From an uncultured beta proteobacterium (GTDB taxonomy: Bacteria; Pseudomonadota; Gammaproteobacteria; Burkholderiales; Rhodocyclaceae): a stretch of DNA of 9,498 bases. Position numbers and translations under genes: made by a program. Where the stretch lies: contig CAIWVX010000140.1 in NCBI GenBank assembly GCA_903916205.1, positions 1 through 9,498 of the forward strand. The letters are read 5' to 3'. Below are positions 1 through 6,913 of this stretch, one piece after another; within the stretch, counting starts at the first letter, position 1; every line of letters starts with the position of its first letter. A model generated the notes under the pieces. That model searched no databases. It saw nothing but the letters and a program-made list of their open reading frames with translations, and was not told the origin of the DNA.

Positions 1-706
1 CCAAGGGCTGATTCAGTTCACCGGCCAGATCGGGAACACGAACGACCATGGCATGAGTATCGCTACGGCGCAGTGCAACAATGCCCTGTTGACCCAGATT
101 GAGAGATTGAAACTGCGCCCGGTAATACTCAAGATTGATCATGCCCTGTACGAGTCCCATGAACTTTCCGTGGCTATCACGTAAAGCTCGACTGATCACC
201 AGTATTTTCGCGCCATTGCTGCGACTAATCAAAACCTCCGAAAACACCAGATCAGGGTCTGGATTGTCACGCACCTGGCGAAAGTAAGCACGATCCGCCA
301 CATTGATATGAGGGTCATATTTACTGTCTGACGAATACAAAGGATCGCCATTGGCATCATGAATGCGATAGCCCTCCATTTCCTCCAGATCAAACAGGCG
401 ACGGTCAAGATTCGCGTTAATTTCGCGAGAATAATGGTAGACGTATTTCTGATTCATGGCGGCCAAAGGAATCTCGGCGGCGATGGAATTAAGATCGGCG
501 TTGATATGGCGCAAGGTGACATCAAGACGGGCATTAAGAATTGAAGCGAGATTATGCGCGTTGATTTCCGCGGCCTTGACCTGATGCTGATAGCTGATCC
601 CGAGTTGCCAGCCTAGCAATAGCAGCACCGCCAGTATGGCCGTAGCGAGAAGCCACCAAGGGAATCGGTGATCAAGGATCCTGCGGTTCGCTTCAAGATT
701 ATTCAT
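1..706 (-). CDS. Membrane sensor protein with periplasmic dCache domain, N-terminal part (cut by window edge)
   Basis: The first 235 residues of a larger protein are visible; the rest lies beyond position 1. The ATG at 706-704 is followed by a short basic N-terminus and one strong transmembrane helix (about residues 16-38, rich in Leu/Ala/Trp). A periplasmic region follows from about residue 40. It begins with a helix containing NARLD and continues into a PDC/dCache fold. Typical signs are DRAYFRQV (138-145), the strand-rich stretch VFSEVLISRSNGAKILVISR (154-173) and the DxxGxFxGxxxGxI segment (177-190). dCache domains bind small extracellular ligands and are usually joined to a GGDEF, histidine kinase or chemoreceptor module. 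The output domain is out of view, so the signalling type cannot be stated. The start codon sits inside the end of the upstream thioredoxin-like gene (8 bp overlap), which suggests translational coupling. Family assignment is fairly safe; ligand and output are unknown. Confidence 0.8.
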   Translation of the reverse strand, partial: MNNLEANRRILDHRFPWWLLATAILAVLLLLGWQLGISYQHQVKAAEINAHNLASILNARLDVTLRHINADLNSIAAEIPLAAMNQKYVYHYSREINANLDRRLFDLEEMEGYRIHDANGDPLYSSDSKYDPHINVADRAYFRQVRDNPDPDLVFSEVLISRSNGAKILVISRALRDSHGKFMGLVQGMINLEYYRAQFQSLNLGQQGIVALRRSDTHAMVVRVPDLAGELNQPL

Positions 707-1097
707 CGCTTGGCCCTCCGCACAGGGCGCGCAGATCAACATTTTTTTGCCAGTCAAGTCGTTCAGGACTCGACCGGGCATAGCTAAGGCTTTGTTCCGC
801 AGTCTGTTCTTGGAATGTTTCAATCATTCGCCGCAGATGTTCCAGATAGGGCATGAGGGTACCGAAAAAAAGGATGGAGGGGCCACGGCAAATCAGTAGC
901 GTGGGGAAATCTTCAATATCGAGATCGCCCATTTCTTCGGCCTGTTCTTCGATATCAAGCCAACGAAATTGCACCCCGGGAAAGGCGTCAATCAGTCTCA
1001 TAAAACCGGGCTGATAGTCACGACAGGTTCCACACCATTCGGCGCATAAGCAAATTACTCGAAAATCATCGAGTGTCGGGCTTTCAGTCAGGCTCAC
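699..1097 (-). CDS. Small thioredoxin-fold family protein (WCGTC active site)
   Basis: A 132-residue protein with a thioredoxin fold. The redox motif W21-C-G-T-C25 follows a short hydrophobic strand (VICLCAEW), and the cis-proline motif is at FPT (64-66). This matches thioredoxin length and spacing, though the motif is CGTC rather than the classical CGPC. Two further cysteines lie just before the active site (16 and 18). There is no signal peptide, so it is probably cytoplasmic. The start is GTG at 1097-1095. No good Shine-Dalgarno precedes it, and its GTGA overlaps the TGA of a short upstream ORF, which would favour translational coupling. The reading frame is open further upstream, but I found no usable ATG, GTG or TTG there. 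The gene overlaps the next gene, a dCache sensor, by 8 bp, so both probably share a message. A role as general thiol reductant or as partner of the sensor is inference; the substrate is unknown. Confidence 0.8.
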   Translation of the reverse strand: MSLTESPTLDDFRVICLCAEWCGTCRDYQPGFMRLIDAFPGVQFRWLDIEEQAEEMGDLDIEDFPTLLICRGPSILFFGTLMPYLEHLRRMIETFQEQTAEQSLSYARSSPERLDWQKNVDLRALCGGPSDE

Positions 1098-1204
1098 GGT
1101 TGCGCTCGGCCAATGCCGCCGGTAAATCGCCGCATGAAGAAAAAATTCAGCACCGTTAGCCCACCGATTTTGAGCAGAAAAATAAAGCGTTCATGGGTGA
1201 TCAC
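1094..1204 (-). CDS. Possible small membrane peptide, 36 aa
   Basis: A short frame reads from GTG (1204-1202) to a TGA whose bases lie inside the GTG start of the thioredoxin-like gene (GTGA, 4 bp overlap). The product would be a single hydrophobic helix (FIFLLKIGGLTVLNFFF, residues 7-23) followed by a basic tail (MRRFTGG), in keeping with a small inner-membrane protein with a positive cytoplasmic end. A purine-rich AGGGA abuts the GTG directly, which is too close for a good ribosome site. A TTG seven codons upstream, just after a stop, is an alternative start. I do not recognise a family. It could instead be a leader whose translation opens the thioredoxin start, or mere untranslated leader. 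Confidence 0.35.
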   Translation of the reverse strand: MITHERFIFLLKIGGLTVLNFFFMRRFTGGIGRAQP

Positions 1205-1226
1205 TCCCTGATTGGGCAACCGTCAT

Positions 1227-1235
1227 ATTATCGCA
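1227..1235 (-). promoter_or_regulatory. Candidate extended -10 promoter for the thioredoxin/sensor unit
   Basis: On the minus strand the sequence reads TGCGATAAT, an extended -10 element (TGn plus GATAAT, one base off TATAAT). It would start transcription near 1220, about 15 bases ahead of the possible small ORF. No convincing -35 is seen at the usual distance, which is tolerated for extended -10 promoters. This is a motif-level call only. Confidence 0.3.
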
Positions 1236-1324
1236 GATGCGGAATTGTGCTCGCCTCTCACGGATGTCGGCAAGTTTTCTAAACCGCACGAGCCATAGCC
1301 CGACAGACGCGACGAAGCCAACTC

Positions 1325-1341
1325 AGCACCTCGCTGGTGCA
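1325..1341 (+). promoter_or_regulatory. NtrC (GlnG) binding site, distal
   Basis: The core GCACC-TCGCT-GGTGC (1326-1340) is a perfect 5+5 bp dyad with the spacing of the enterobacterial NtrC consensus (GCAC, 7 bases, GTGC). Its centre is about 127 bp ahead of the start site predicted from the sigma-54 promoter at 1435-1450. A second, weaker site lies 31 bp downstream on the same helical face. NtrC phosphorylated under nitrogen limitation binds such paired sites as an enhancer. The site also lies between two divergent units, so an effect on the minus-strand unit is possible but unsupported. Confidence 0.75.
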
Positions 1342-1355
1342 GGGGCCTATTTTTT

Positions 1356-1372
1356 TGCGCCAGCAAAGTGCA
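1356..1372 (+). promoter_or_regulatory. NtrC binding site, proximal (imperfect)
   Basis: The 17-mer TGCGCC-AGCAA-AGTGCA keeps the TGC and GTGCA ends of the NtrC dyad and has one changed base in each half compared with TGCACC...GGTGCA. Its centre (1364) is 31 bp from that of the distal site, about three helical turns. This is close to the separation of the two strong NtrC sites ahead of E. coli glnA, which fits cooperative binding of two dimers. The centre is about 96 bp upstream of the predicted start site. Confidence 0.6.
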
Positions 1373-1434
1373 TCTCGGCCTCTTGGCGGTCGCCGCTTAT
1401 TTACAAACCACTCATTTAATTAAAGATTTTAACC

Positions 1435-1450
1435 TGGCACGGCAAATGCT
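1435..1450 (+). promoter_or_regulatory. Sigma-54 (RpoN) -24/-12 promoter
   Basis: TGGCACGGCAAATGCT fits the RpoN consensus (TGGCAC, 5 bases, TTGCW) with one mismatch, T to A. The invariant GG (1436-1437) and GC (1448-1449) are exactly 10 bases apart. Predicted transcription start is near 1460, giving a leader of about 36 bases before the porin ATG at 1497. Between this promoter and the NtrC sites lies an AT-rich stretch (about 1402-1432), suitable for DNA bending; an IHF site there is possible, but the best match I see (1418-1430) is poor. Together with the two dyads this is a complete NtrC/RpoN control region. Confidence 0.8.
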
Positions 1451-1496
1451 AAGAAAGGTAGGCAAAACTTTTAACTTCGTAATCAAGGAGCAATTC

Positions 1497-2357
1497 ATGA
1501 AAAAAACTCTCTTAGCCGCACTTCTGGCCACCGCCTTTTCCGCACCGGTCATCGCGCAAACCACCTCCGCCCCGGAAGCCGCTCCGGCACCGGCGTTGAC
1601 GGGCAACCTCGGCCTGTTCTCGAGCTACCGTTTCCGTGGAATTGACCAGACCTTTGGCAAAGCCGCCCTGCAAGGCGGCGTCGATTATGCGCACGCAAGC
1701 GGTCTGTATCTGGGCAACTGGAACTCCAATGTCAGCTCGGGGGCGGGCTTTCCTGACGGCAACTTGGAAATGGATTTCTACGGCGGCTACAAAACCACGG
1801 TGGGCGATTTTGGTCTGGATACGGGGGCCATTGTTTACTACTACCCCGGTTCACAGGGTAGTGTCTTGGGTACTGGCGCCGCTTCCGGCCCCGTCACCAA
1901 CAAGGAAATTTACATCGGTGGTTCTTGGAAATTCCTGTCGTTGAAATATAACTACTCGATTGATGATTATTTCTCCCTGCGTGGTTGGGATGCAACGGGT
2001 ACTTCCACTGGACAGAGCACCCGTGGTACGAGCTACCTTGATCTGTCAGCCAATTACGACTTGGGCAACGGCTGGGGTGTCAATGGTCACGTCGGTCACC
2101 TCGACCTGAAGAACGGTTACAAAGGCAACTATACCGACTGGAAACTCGGTGCCACCAAGGATTTCGATGGTTGGGTCGTCGGCCTTTCTTACCTTGCTAC
2201 CAATGCAGCAGGAAAATGCTCTGGTGCGTCTGACTACCAGTTCTACTGCTTCAGCAGCATGAATTCCGAAAAAAACGGAGTGCTTGATAACAATCCAAGC
2301 AAACTCAAAGACGCTGGACGCGCCACCGCCGTCCTCTCCGTTACCCGCGCTTTCTAA
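1497..2357 (+). CDS. TorF-family putative outer-membrane porin
   Basis: A 286-residue exported beta-barrel protein of the TorF putative porin family, a family often encoded next to glnK-amtB in proteobacteria. The start is the ATG at 1497, six bases after AAGGAG (1485-1490). The frame is open further upstream, but that part overlaps the promoter and encodes no signal. Residues 1-20 form a signal peptide (MKKTLLAALLATAFSAPVIA) with a likely cut before QTT. The mature N-terminus starts with an Ala/Pro-rich linker and the family-typical GNLGLFSSYRFRGIDQT (about 38-54). Alternating aromatic and glycine strands follow, ending in a C-terminal Phe (VTRAF), the usual outer-membrane assembly signal. 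Two cysteines 10 residues apart (KCSG... FYCF, in the last quarter) may form a disulfide in a surface loop. It is the first gene after the NtrC/RpoN promoter, so a role in letting ammonium or small nitrogen compounds cross the outer membrane is likely but inferred. Confidence 0.85.
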   Translation: MKKTLLAALLATAFSAPVIAQTTSAPEAAPAPALTGNLGLFSSYRFRGIDQTFGKAALQGGVDYAHASGLYLGNWNSNVSSGAGFPDGNLEMDFYGGYKTTVGDFGLDTGAIVYYYPGSQGSVLGTGAASGPVTNKEIYIGGSWKFLSLKYNYSIDDYFSLRGWDATGTSTGQSTRGTSYLDLSANYDLGNGWGVNGHVGHLDLKNGYKGNYTDWKLGATKDFDGWVVGLSYLATNAAGKCSGASDYQFYCFSSMNSEKNGVLDNNPSKLKDAGRATAVLSVTRAF

Positions 2358-2369
2358 CTCATATGTACA

Positions 2370-2740
<371 letters not shown>

Positions 2741-2750
2741 GGAGCGCCCC

Positions 2751-4160
2751 ATGAAATCCCTCTTTGCACTACTTAGCCTGATCGGCGCGGCGGTCGTTTC
2801 TCCCGCTTGGGCCGATACGGCCGCTGCGGCGGTAGCCGCCGCACCGGTCTTGGTCGCCAACAAAGGCGACAATGCTTGGTTGCTCATTAGCGCCGCCCTT
2901 GTCATCTTGATGTCGATCCCCGGTTTGGCGCTGTTCTACGGCGGACTCGTCCGTTCCAAGAACATGCTTTCGGTATTGATGCAGGTGTTTGTCACCTTTT
3001 CGCTGATCAGCGTCCTGTGGGTCGTTTATGGCTACTCATGGGCCTTCACTGAAGGCGGCAACTTTGTCGGCGTGCTCGACAAACTGTTCCTGAAAGGCAT
3101 CACGGTTGATTCCGTCGTTGCTACCTTCAGCAAAGGCGTTGTCGTCTCCGAGTTTGCCTACGTGATCTTCCAAGGCGCTTTTGCCGCGATTACCTGTGCG
3201 TTGATTGTCGGAGCCTTTGCCGAACGCGCCAAATTCTCCGCCGTGTTGGTGTTCATGGTGATCTGGTATACCTTCTCCTACCTGCCGATGGCGCATATGG
3301 TGTGGTACTGGGCCGGGCCGGACGCTTACCTTGACGCCGCCGCTGGCGAAGCTGCGGGCAAAACAGCCGGGTTCCTGTTCCAGAAAGGTGCGCTTGATTT
3401 CGCCGGCGGTACCGTGGTGCATATCAACGCCGCCATCGCTGGCCTAGTCGGTGCCATGATGATTGGCAAACGTGTCGGCTACGGCAAGGAATCAATGGCC
3501 CCACACAGCCTGACCTTCACCATGATCGGCGCTTCGCTGCTGTGGTTCGGCTGGTTTGGTTTCAATGCCGGTTCGGCACTCGAAGCCAGCGGCGGTGCGG
3601 CACTGGCGATGGTCAACACCTGGGTGGCAACGGCCTGTGCGGCGATGTCCTGGATGCTGGCTGAATGGCTGATCAAAGATAAGCCTTCGATGCTCGGTGC
3701 GGCTTCAGGTGCAGTTGCGGGTCTGGTGGCCATTACGCCGGCAGCCGGTTTTGTCGGCGTCACCGGAGCCATCATCATTGGTTTGCTGGCCGGCGTGGTT
3801 TGTCTCTGGGGTGTCACCGGTCTCAAGCGTCTGCTCGGTGCTGACGATTCGCTCGACGTGTTTGGTGTGCATGGCGTCGGCGGCATCCTCGGCTCTCTAC
3901 TGACCGGCGTTTTTTGCGACCCGGCACTCGGCGGCACCGGCGTCTATGACTACGTTGCCAACAAAGTCGGCGACTATGACATGACGGCTCAATTGATCAG
4001 TCAAGCGTGGGGCGTTGGTACTGCCCTCGTCTGGTCCGGCGTGGTTTCCCTCGTCGCCTACAAATTGGTCGATATGATTATCGGTCTGCGCGTACCGGCT
4101 GAAGAAGAACGTGAGGGTCTTGACGTGACCTCACACGGCGAATCGGCTTACCACCTCTAA
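2751..4160 (+). CDS. amtB: Ammonium channel AmtB
   Basis: A 469-residue Amt/Rh-family ammonium channel. Residues 1-21 form a signal peptide (SPAWA end), as in E. coli AmtB, followed by an Ala-rich spacer and about 11 membrane helices. Key residues are visible: the outer Phe gate F144 in FQGAFAAIT, the DFAGGTVVH segment with D217 and pore His H225, the FGWFGFNAGS segment with W268, F271 and S275, and the second pore His H374 in DVFGVHGVGG. These match E. coli F107, D160, H168, W212, F215, S219 and H318. The cytoplasmic C-tail ends in the conserved DVTSHGESAY, the GlnK-responsive tail. The ATG at 2751 follows GGAG (2741-2744) with 6 bases spacing, and the gene starts 10 bases after the glnK stop, so the two are tightly coupled. 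The channel brings NH4+/NH3 across the inner membrane and is blocked by deuridylylated GlnK. Confidence 0.97.
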   Translation: MKSLFALLSLIGAAVVSPAWADTAAAAVAAAPVLVANKGDNAWLLISAALVILMSIPGLALFYGGLVRSKNMLSVLMQVFVTFSLISVLWVVYGYSWAFTEGGNFVGVLDKLFLKGITVDSVVATFSKGVVVSEFAYVIFQGAFAAITCALIVGAFAERAKFSAVLVFMVIWYTFSYLPMAHMVWYWAGPDAYLDAAAGEAAGKTAGFLFQKGALDFAGGTVVHINAAIAGLVGAMMIGKRVGYGKESMAPHSLTFTMIGASLLWFGWFGFNAGSALEASGGAALAMVNTWVATACAAMSWMLAEWLIKDKPSMLGAASGAVAGLVAITPAAGFVGVTGAIIIGLLAGVVCLWGVTGLKRLLGADDSLDVFGVHGVGGILGSLLTGVFCDPALGGTGVYDYVANKVGDYDMTAQLISQAWGVGTALVWSGVVSLVAYKLVDMIIGLRVPAEEEREGLDVTSHGESAYHL

Positions 4161-4188
4161 ACCCATTCGCTCGAAGTTTCCCCCTTTT

Positions 4189-4215
4189 GGGCACCCTTGC
4201 GGTGCCCATTTTTTT
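4189..4215 (+). terminator. Rho-independent terminator of the porin-glnK-amtB operon
   Basis: A perfect 7 bp stem, GGGCACC/GGTGCCC with loop CTTGC, is followed by ATTTTTTT. It starts 28 bases after the amtB stop codon and is the only strong plus-strand terminator after the sigma-54 promoter, so the operon is probably these three genes. From here to 4291 I see nothing further. Confidence 0.9.
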
Positions 4216-4291
4216 GGGATGATCGTGTGCTTACAAACCCCGTTATTTCCGCCGCTATGCGTAGGGAGTGAAAGGTCTTGGGTTCAAACGC

Positions 4292-4384
4292 CCACCACAG
4301 AGACACAGAGGCACGGAGGGAACACAGAGAAGTTCCTTTTGTTTTCCTCTGCGATACCTCTTCGCCTCCGTGCCTCTGTGGTGG
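4292..4384. repeat. Palindromic repeat element, CCACAGAG type
   Basis: A 93 bp inverted repeat. The right arm (4365-4384) reads CCTCCGTGCCTCTGTGGTGG. The left arm is its exact complement except for an extra ACACAGAG (4303-4310), which looks like a small tandem duplication of the neighbouring ACAGAG unit. The loop of about 45 bp holds more AG-rich and CT-rich sequence (ACACAGAGA at 4322-4330, TTTTCCTCTGCG at 4342-4353) that can extend the pairing. Similar CCACAGAG/GCACGGAGG palindromes are common intergenic repeats in environmental proteobacteria. No coding capacity is apparent. Confidence 0.75.
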
Positions 4385-4411
4385 ATTTTCCCGTTTTAGC
4401 GGATGACTACC

Positions 4412-4440
4412 CGTCATTCCGGGCTTGACCCGGAATCCAG
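4412..4440. repeat. REP-like palindrome (CGTCATTCCGGG type)
   Basis: ATTCCGGG (4416-4423), loop CTTGA, CCCGGAAT (4429-4436) is a perfect 8 bp hairpin with the flanks CGTC and CCAG. It matches the widespread proteobacterial intergenic repeat that begins CGTCATTCC and ends GGAATCCAG. A GC-rich alternating tract (GCGCGTCGCGCGC, 4440-4452) follows directly. It lies 28 bases after the preceding palindrome. Confidence 0.7.
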
Positions 4441-4473
4441 CGCGTCGCGCGCTCGGTCTGAGATAAAAGATTT

Positions 4474-4584
4474 AGCGTCCACCGCCAAGACGCAAAGGAA
4501 CAAAGGAACAAAAAATTCGCAAAGAAACCTTTAACCCCAATGGTTTTTCTGGGGGTTCTTTGCGCCTTTGCGCTGGATGTTTGC
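4474..4584. repeat. Palindromic repeat element, CCACCGCAAAG type, copy 1
   Basis: An imperfect inverted repeat of about 110 bp. The left end reads AGCGTCCACCGCCAAGACG, continuing with CAAAGG units. The right end (complement) reads CATCCAGCGCAAAGGCGCAA. Inside, TTCGCAAAGAA pairs with TTCTTTGCG, and AACCCCA faces TGGGGGTT at the centre. The right arm and the inner part closely match the element at 6914-7029. It ends about 20 bases past the stop codon of the minus-strand glycosyltransferase gene, so in RNA it could also act as a 3' hairpin for that gene. No protein is encoded. Confidence 0.7.
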
Positions 4585-4604
4585 CTGTTTCCATTGCCGA
4601 CCGC

Positions 4605-6851
4605 CTACTGTTCAGCGGGGTAAGAATCTCCCGCAATAAAGCGTCGGCCCGGATTAGTGCAATACACTCGCCACATTTCGCGCAATAAGGCTTCAAAGTC
4701 GCGCACGTAGGTTTCAATTGTACAGAGTGGCGACGCGGCCATTTTTTGACGCAAAGCGGCGCGACCTGTGCGCAAAGCGCTCAGCTGTTGCGCCAACCGC
4801 TGGGCAATCGCTACGTAGGCGTCTTCATCTTTGGCGACCCAATCCGGCTGCCCGAGCACCGTCATAAAACTCGCGCCCATGCGGCTAACAAAATTAGCCC
4901 CGGCCAAAGTCACCACTGGCACGCCCATCCACAGCGCCTGCAAGGTCGTCGTGCCGCCGTTGTAAGGCGTTGGATCCAGCGCAATATCCACTTCGCCATA
5001 GTCCTGCATCATCACCGCCAAGCCCGACGGCCCGCGCAATAGCAGGCGCTCGGGGGCAATTCCGTGGGCGGCAAATAGCCCTGTATAGCGGGCTTGTACT
5101 GAAGCATCGCCCATCGCTGGCGTTTTTAACATCAGTTGCGAGTCGGGTACGGCGTTTAACACTCGCGCCCATAACGCCACGGTTTTATCTGAAATTTTCA
5201 TGCCGTTATTGAACGAGGCAAAAACCACGGGCAGCGTAGCGGGCCGGGTTTTGGGCAGGGGATATTCATCGACGGTGGCCCAGCAGAAAACACCGTTGGG
5301 CAATTGCGCGATACCCTCGGAAAACAGCGCCGCATCGGACTTCGGGCTAACCACCGCATCGCCGATCAGCCAATCAATCGTCGATAATCCGGTGGAATGT
5401 GGATAGCCGAGAAAGGTCGCCTGTACCGGTGCCGCACGCATGGCAAAAACCCCTAGGCGATGGCTGGCGGTATGCCCGGCCAGATCGATCAGAAGATCAA
5501 TCTCATCGGCCACAATCCTCTGTTGCAACGCCTCATCACCGTCCGTGCCGACCTCGACCCAGCGATCCGCATTCTCTTTGGCCTTTTGTGTATAGCCATC
5601 GTGCATCCCATTGGTGTGATAAATCGTAATTTCAAAACGCGTGTGATCGTGGCGCAACAACACCGGCAGAATAAAAATATTCACCGGATGCTGGCGGTGC
5701 AAATCGCCGGTCACATAACCAATACGCAAGCGCCGCTGTGGATCAAGGTCGTTATCAAAATGCTGGCGCACCGGCAGCTTGTCCATAATGGGCGCACACA
5801 ACTTGCGGTGTTCTTTGGCGACCGCTGCCACCGAAAGATTATCCTGATACAACAAGGACATGGCGATACTCGAAATCCGCCGTGACGGCGAGCTATCCGG
5901 CTCATCGGCCGTTTCAAAGAAATGCCGTAGATTGGCCTTGGCATCGCCCATGCGACCGGACAGACTGGACTCTAACGTCCGCCGCTCGACGTTATCAGGG
6001 GCCAGCACGGCTAACTTTTGCAAACTCTCGCGGCACTCAACCAGAGCATAAGCCTCCGACTGGATGCGGGCTAACTGTAACCAGGCCGGGACAGAATACG
6101 GGCGCAACTCAAGCACCCGGCGCAAAATCGCTATCGCCTCTTGCCAGTAATTAAAGTGGAACACTTTCGCCGCCAGCGTCTGCAAAAAATCGGGATTAGA
6201 CGACAACGCGGCGCGGGTAAATGCTTTCTCTGCCGCTTCCACGTGCCCCACGTAAAGCAAGGCCTCGCCGAGAATCATCATCGAGCCAAAGCGCATCGGA
6301 CGAATCGCCAGCACGCCGGACAGCGCCTGTACCGCGCCGGCGGCATCGCCCGCCTTAAGCCGCCACGCCCCCAACCAATGCCGACTTTCGCCATGAATCG
6401 GCTCCAGCGCTTCGGCCTGTTGCAGCACCTGCACGGCGTCCGGCCAGGCCGGAGATAGTGTGGAAAGCGCCACCAAATCGAGCAAACGCGCCAGATACAG
6501 CGTACTCAACCAATCACCGGGGCAAATTTGCAGTTGGGCCAAAAAACGCTCGGCGAGCGCCGCCGCATCGTCCAAACGAGGTCGTCCAAGCAGCGCATCG
6601 CCAAGCGTGGTGTTTTGCCACGCCCCTAAGTTTAACGCCTGCAAGCGCGGCAACAACGCCGCATCAAGGCGCAACGCCTGACGTGCCGTATAACCCGCCT
6701 GCCACGGGAAACCGGCAGCGGCATAATGACGCGCCAGCTCAAACCACCGCTCGGGTTGCAGTACCGACTGACGCAAACTCAGCCACAACGGCGATAACTT
6801 GTCGCCGACACTGAGTGCTTTATCTGCCGTACCTGATCGACTCTTTTTCAT
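4605..6851 (-). CDS. TPR-containing GT41 glycosyltransferase (O-GlcNAc transferase / SPINDLY-like)
   Basis: A 748-residue protein. Residues 30-310 are Ala/Leu-rich helical repeats of the TPR type (for example 170-215 and 236-285). The GT41 catalytic region begins near residue 372 (PQRRLRIGYVTGDLHRQHPV), where H389 lines up with the catalytic His of human OGT (H498). Further motifs are ATFLGYPHSTG (478-488), the segment around FASFNNGMKI (544-553) with K552 at the UDP-contacting lysine, and DPTPYNGGTTTLQALWMGVP (626-645), the nucleotide-sugar loop. Enzymes of this family move a sugar from a nucleotide donor to Ser/Thr of target proteins in the cytoplasm. Substrate and sugar are not predictable here. 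The ATG at 6851 follows GAAGGGGGCG with good spacing. The gene stands alone, with no flagellin, adhesin or sugar-synthesis neighbour, and lies between two related palindromic repeats. The loop residue equal to human OGT H920 is Gly here, as I recall for many bacterial members. Confidence 0.88.
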   Translation of the reverse strand: MKKSRSGTADKALSVGDKLSPLWLSLRQSVLQPERWFELARHYAAAGFPWQAGYTARQALRLDAALLPRLQALNLGAWQNTTLGDALLGRPRLDDAAALAERFLAQLQICPGDWLSTLYLARLLDLVALSTLSPAWPDAVQVLQQAEALEPIHGESRHWLGAWRLKAGDAAGAVQALSGVLAIRPMRFGSMMILGEALLYVGHVEAAEKAFTRAALSSNPDFLQTLAAKVFHFNYWQEAIAILRRVLELRPYSVPAWLQLARIQSEAYALVECRESLQKLAVLAPDNVERRTLESSLSGRMGDAKANLRHFFETADEPDSSPSRRISSIAMSLLYQDNLSVAAVAKEHRKLCAPIMDKLPVRQHFDNDLDPQRRLRIGYVTGDLHRQHPVNIFILPVLLRHDHTRFEITIYHTNGMHDGYTQKAKENADRWVEVGTDGDEALQQRIVADEIDLLIDLAGHTASHRLGVFAMRAAPVQATFLGYPHSTGLSTIDWLIGDAVVSPKSDAALFSEGIAQLPNGVFCWATVDEYPLPKTRPATLPVVFASFNNGMKISDKTVALWARVLNAVPDSQLMLKTPAMGDASVQARYTGLFAAHGIAPERLLLRGPSGLAVMMQDYGEVDIALDPTPYNGGTTTLQALWMGVPVVTLAGANFVSRMGASFMTVLGQPDWVAKDEDAYVAIAQRLAQQLSALRTGRAALRQKMAASPLCTIETYVRDFEALLREMWRVYCTNPGRRFIAGDSYPAEQ

Positions 6852-6913
6852 TCCTACGCCCCCTTCTAAAATCTACCGCATGAGCAACACCTTGCACACT
6901 CGAACGTCCCATC

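Noticed and set aside
1368..1496. N-terminal extension of the porin from a GTG at 1368
   Set aside because: It would run through the sigma-54 promoter and lacks a ribosome site. The ATG at 1497 has AAGGAG and opens a clear signal peptide.
3036..3937. Long minus-strand open frames opposite amtB (128 and 152 codons)
   Set aside because: They are His-, Pro- and Ser-rich shadows of a well-conserved membrane protein gene, with no recognisable motif or ribosome site.
4279..4296. A tRNA T-arm-like stretch (GGTTCAAACGCC)
   Set aside because: No acceptor, D or anticodon arms can be folded around it. It is a chance match next to the repeat.
4157..4428. Open frames in the amtB downstream gap
   Set aside because: They cover the terminator and palindromic repeats, and their peptides are translations of repeat sequence.
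4491..4525. Short repeated CAAAGGAA units as a possible CRISPR or tandem array
   Set aside because: Units are about 8 bases with no spacers and belong to the arm of the palindromic element.
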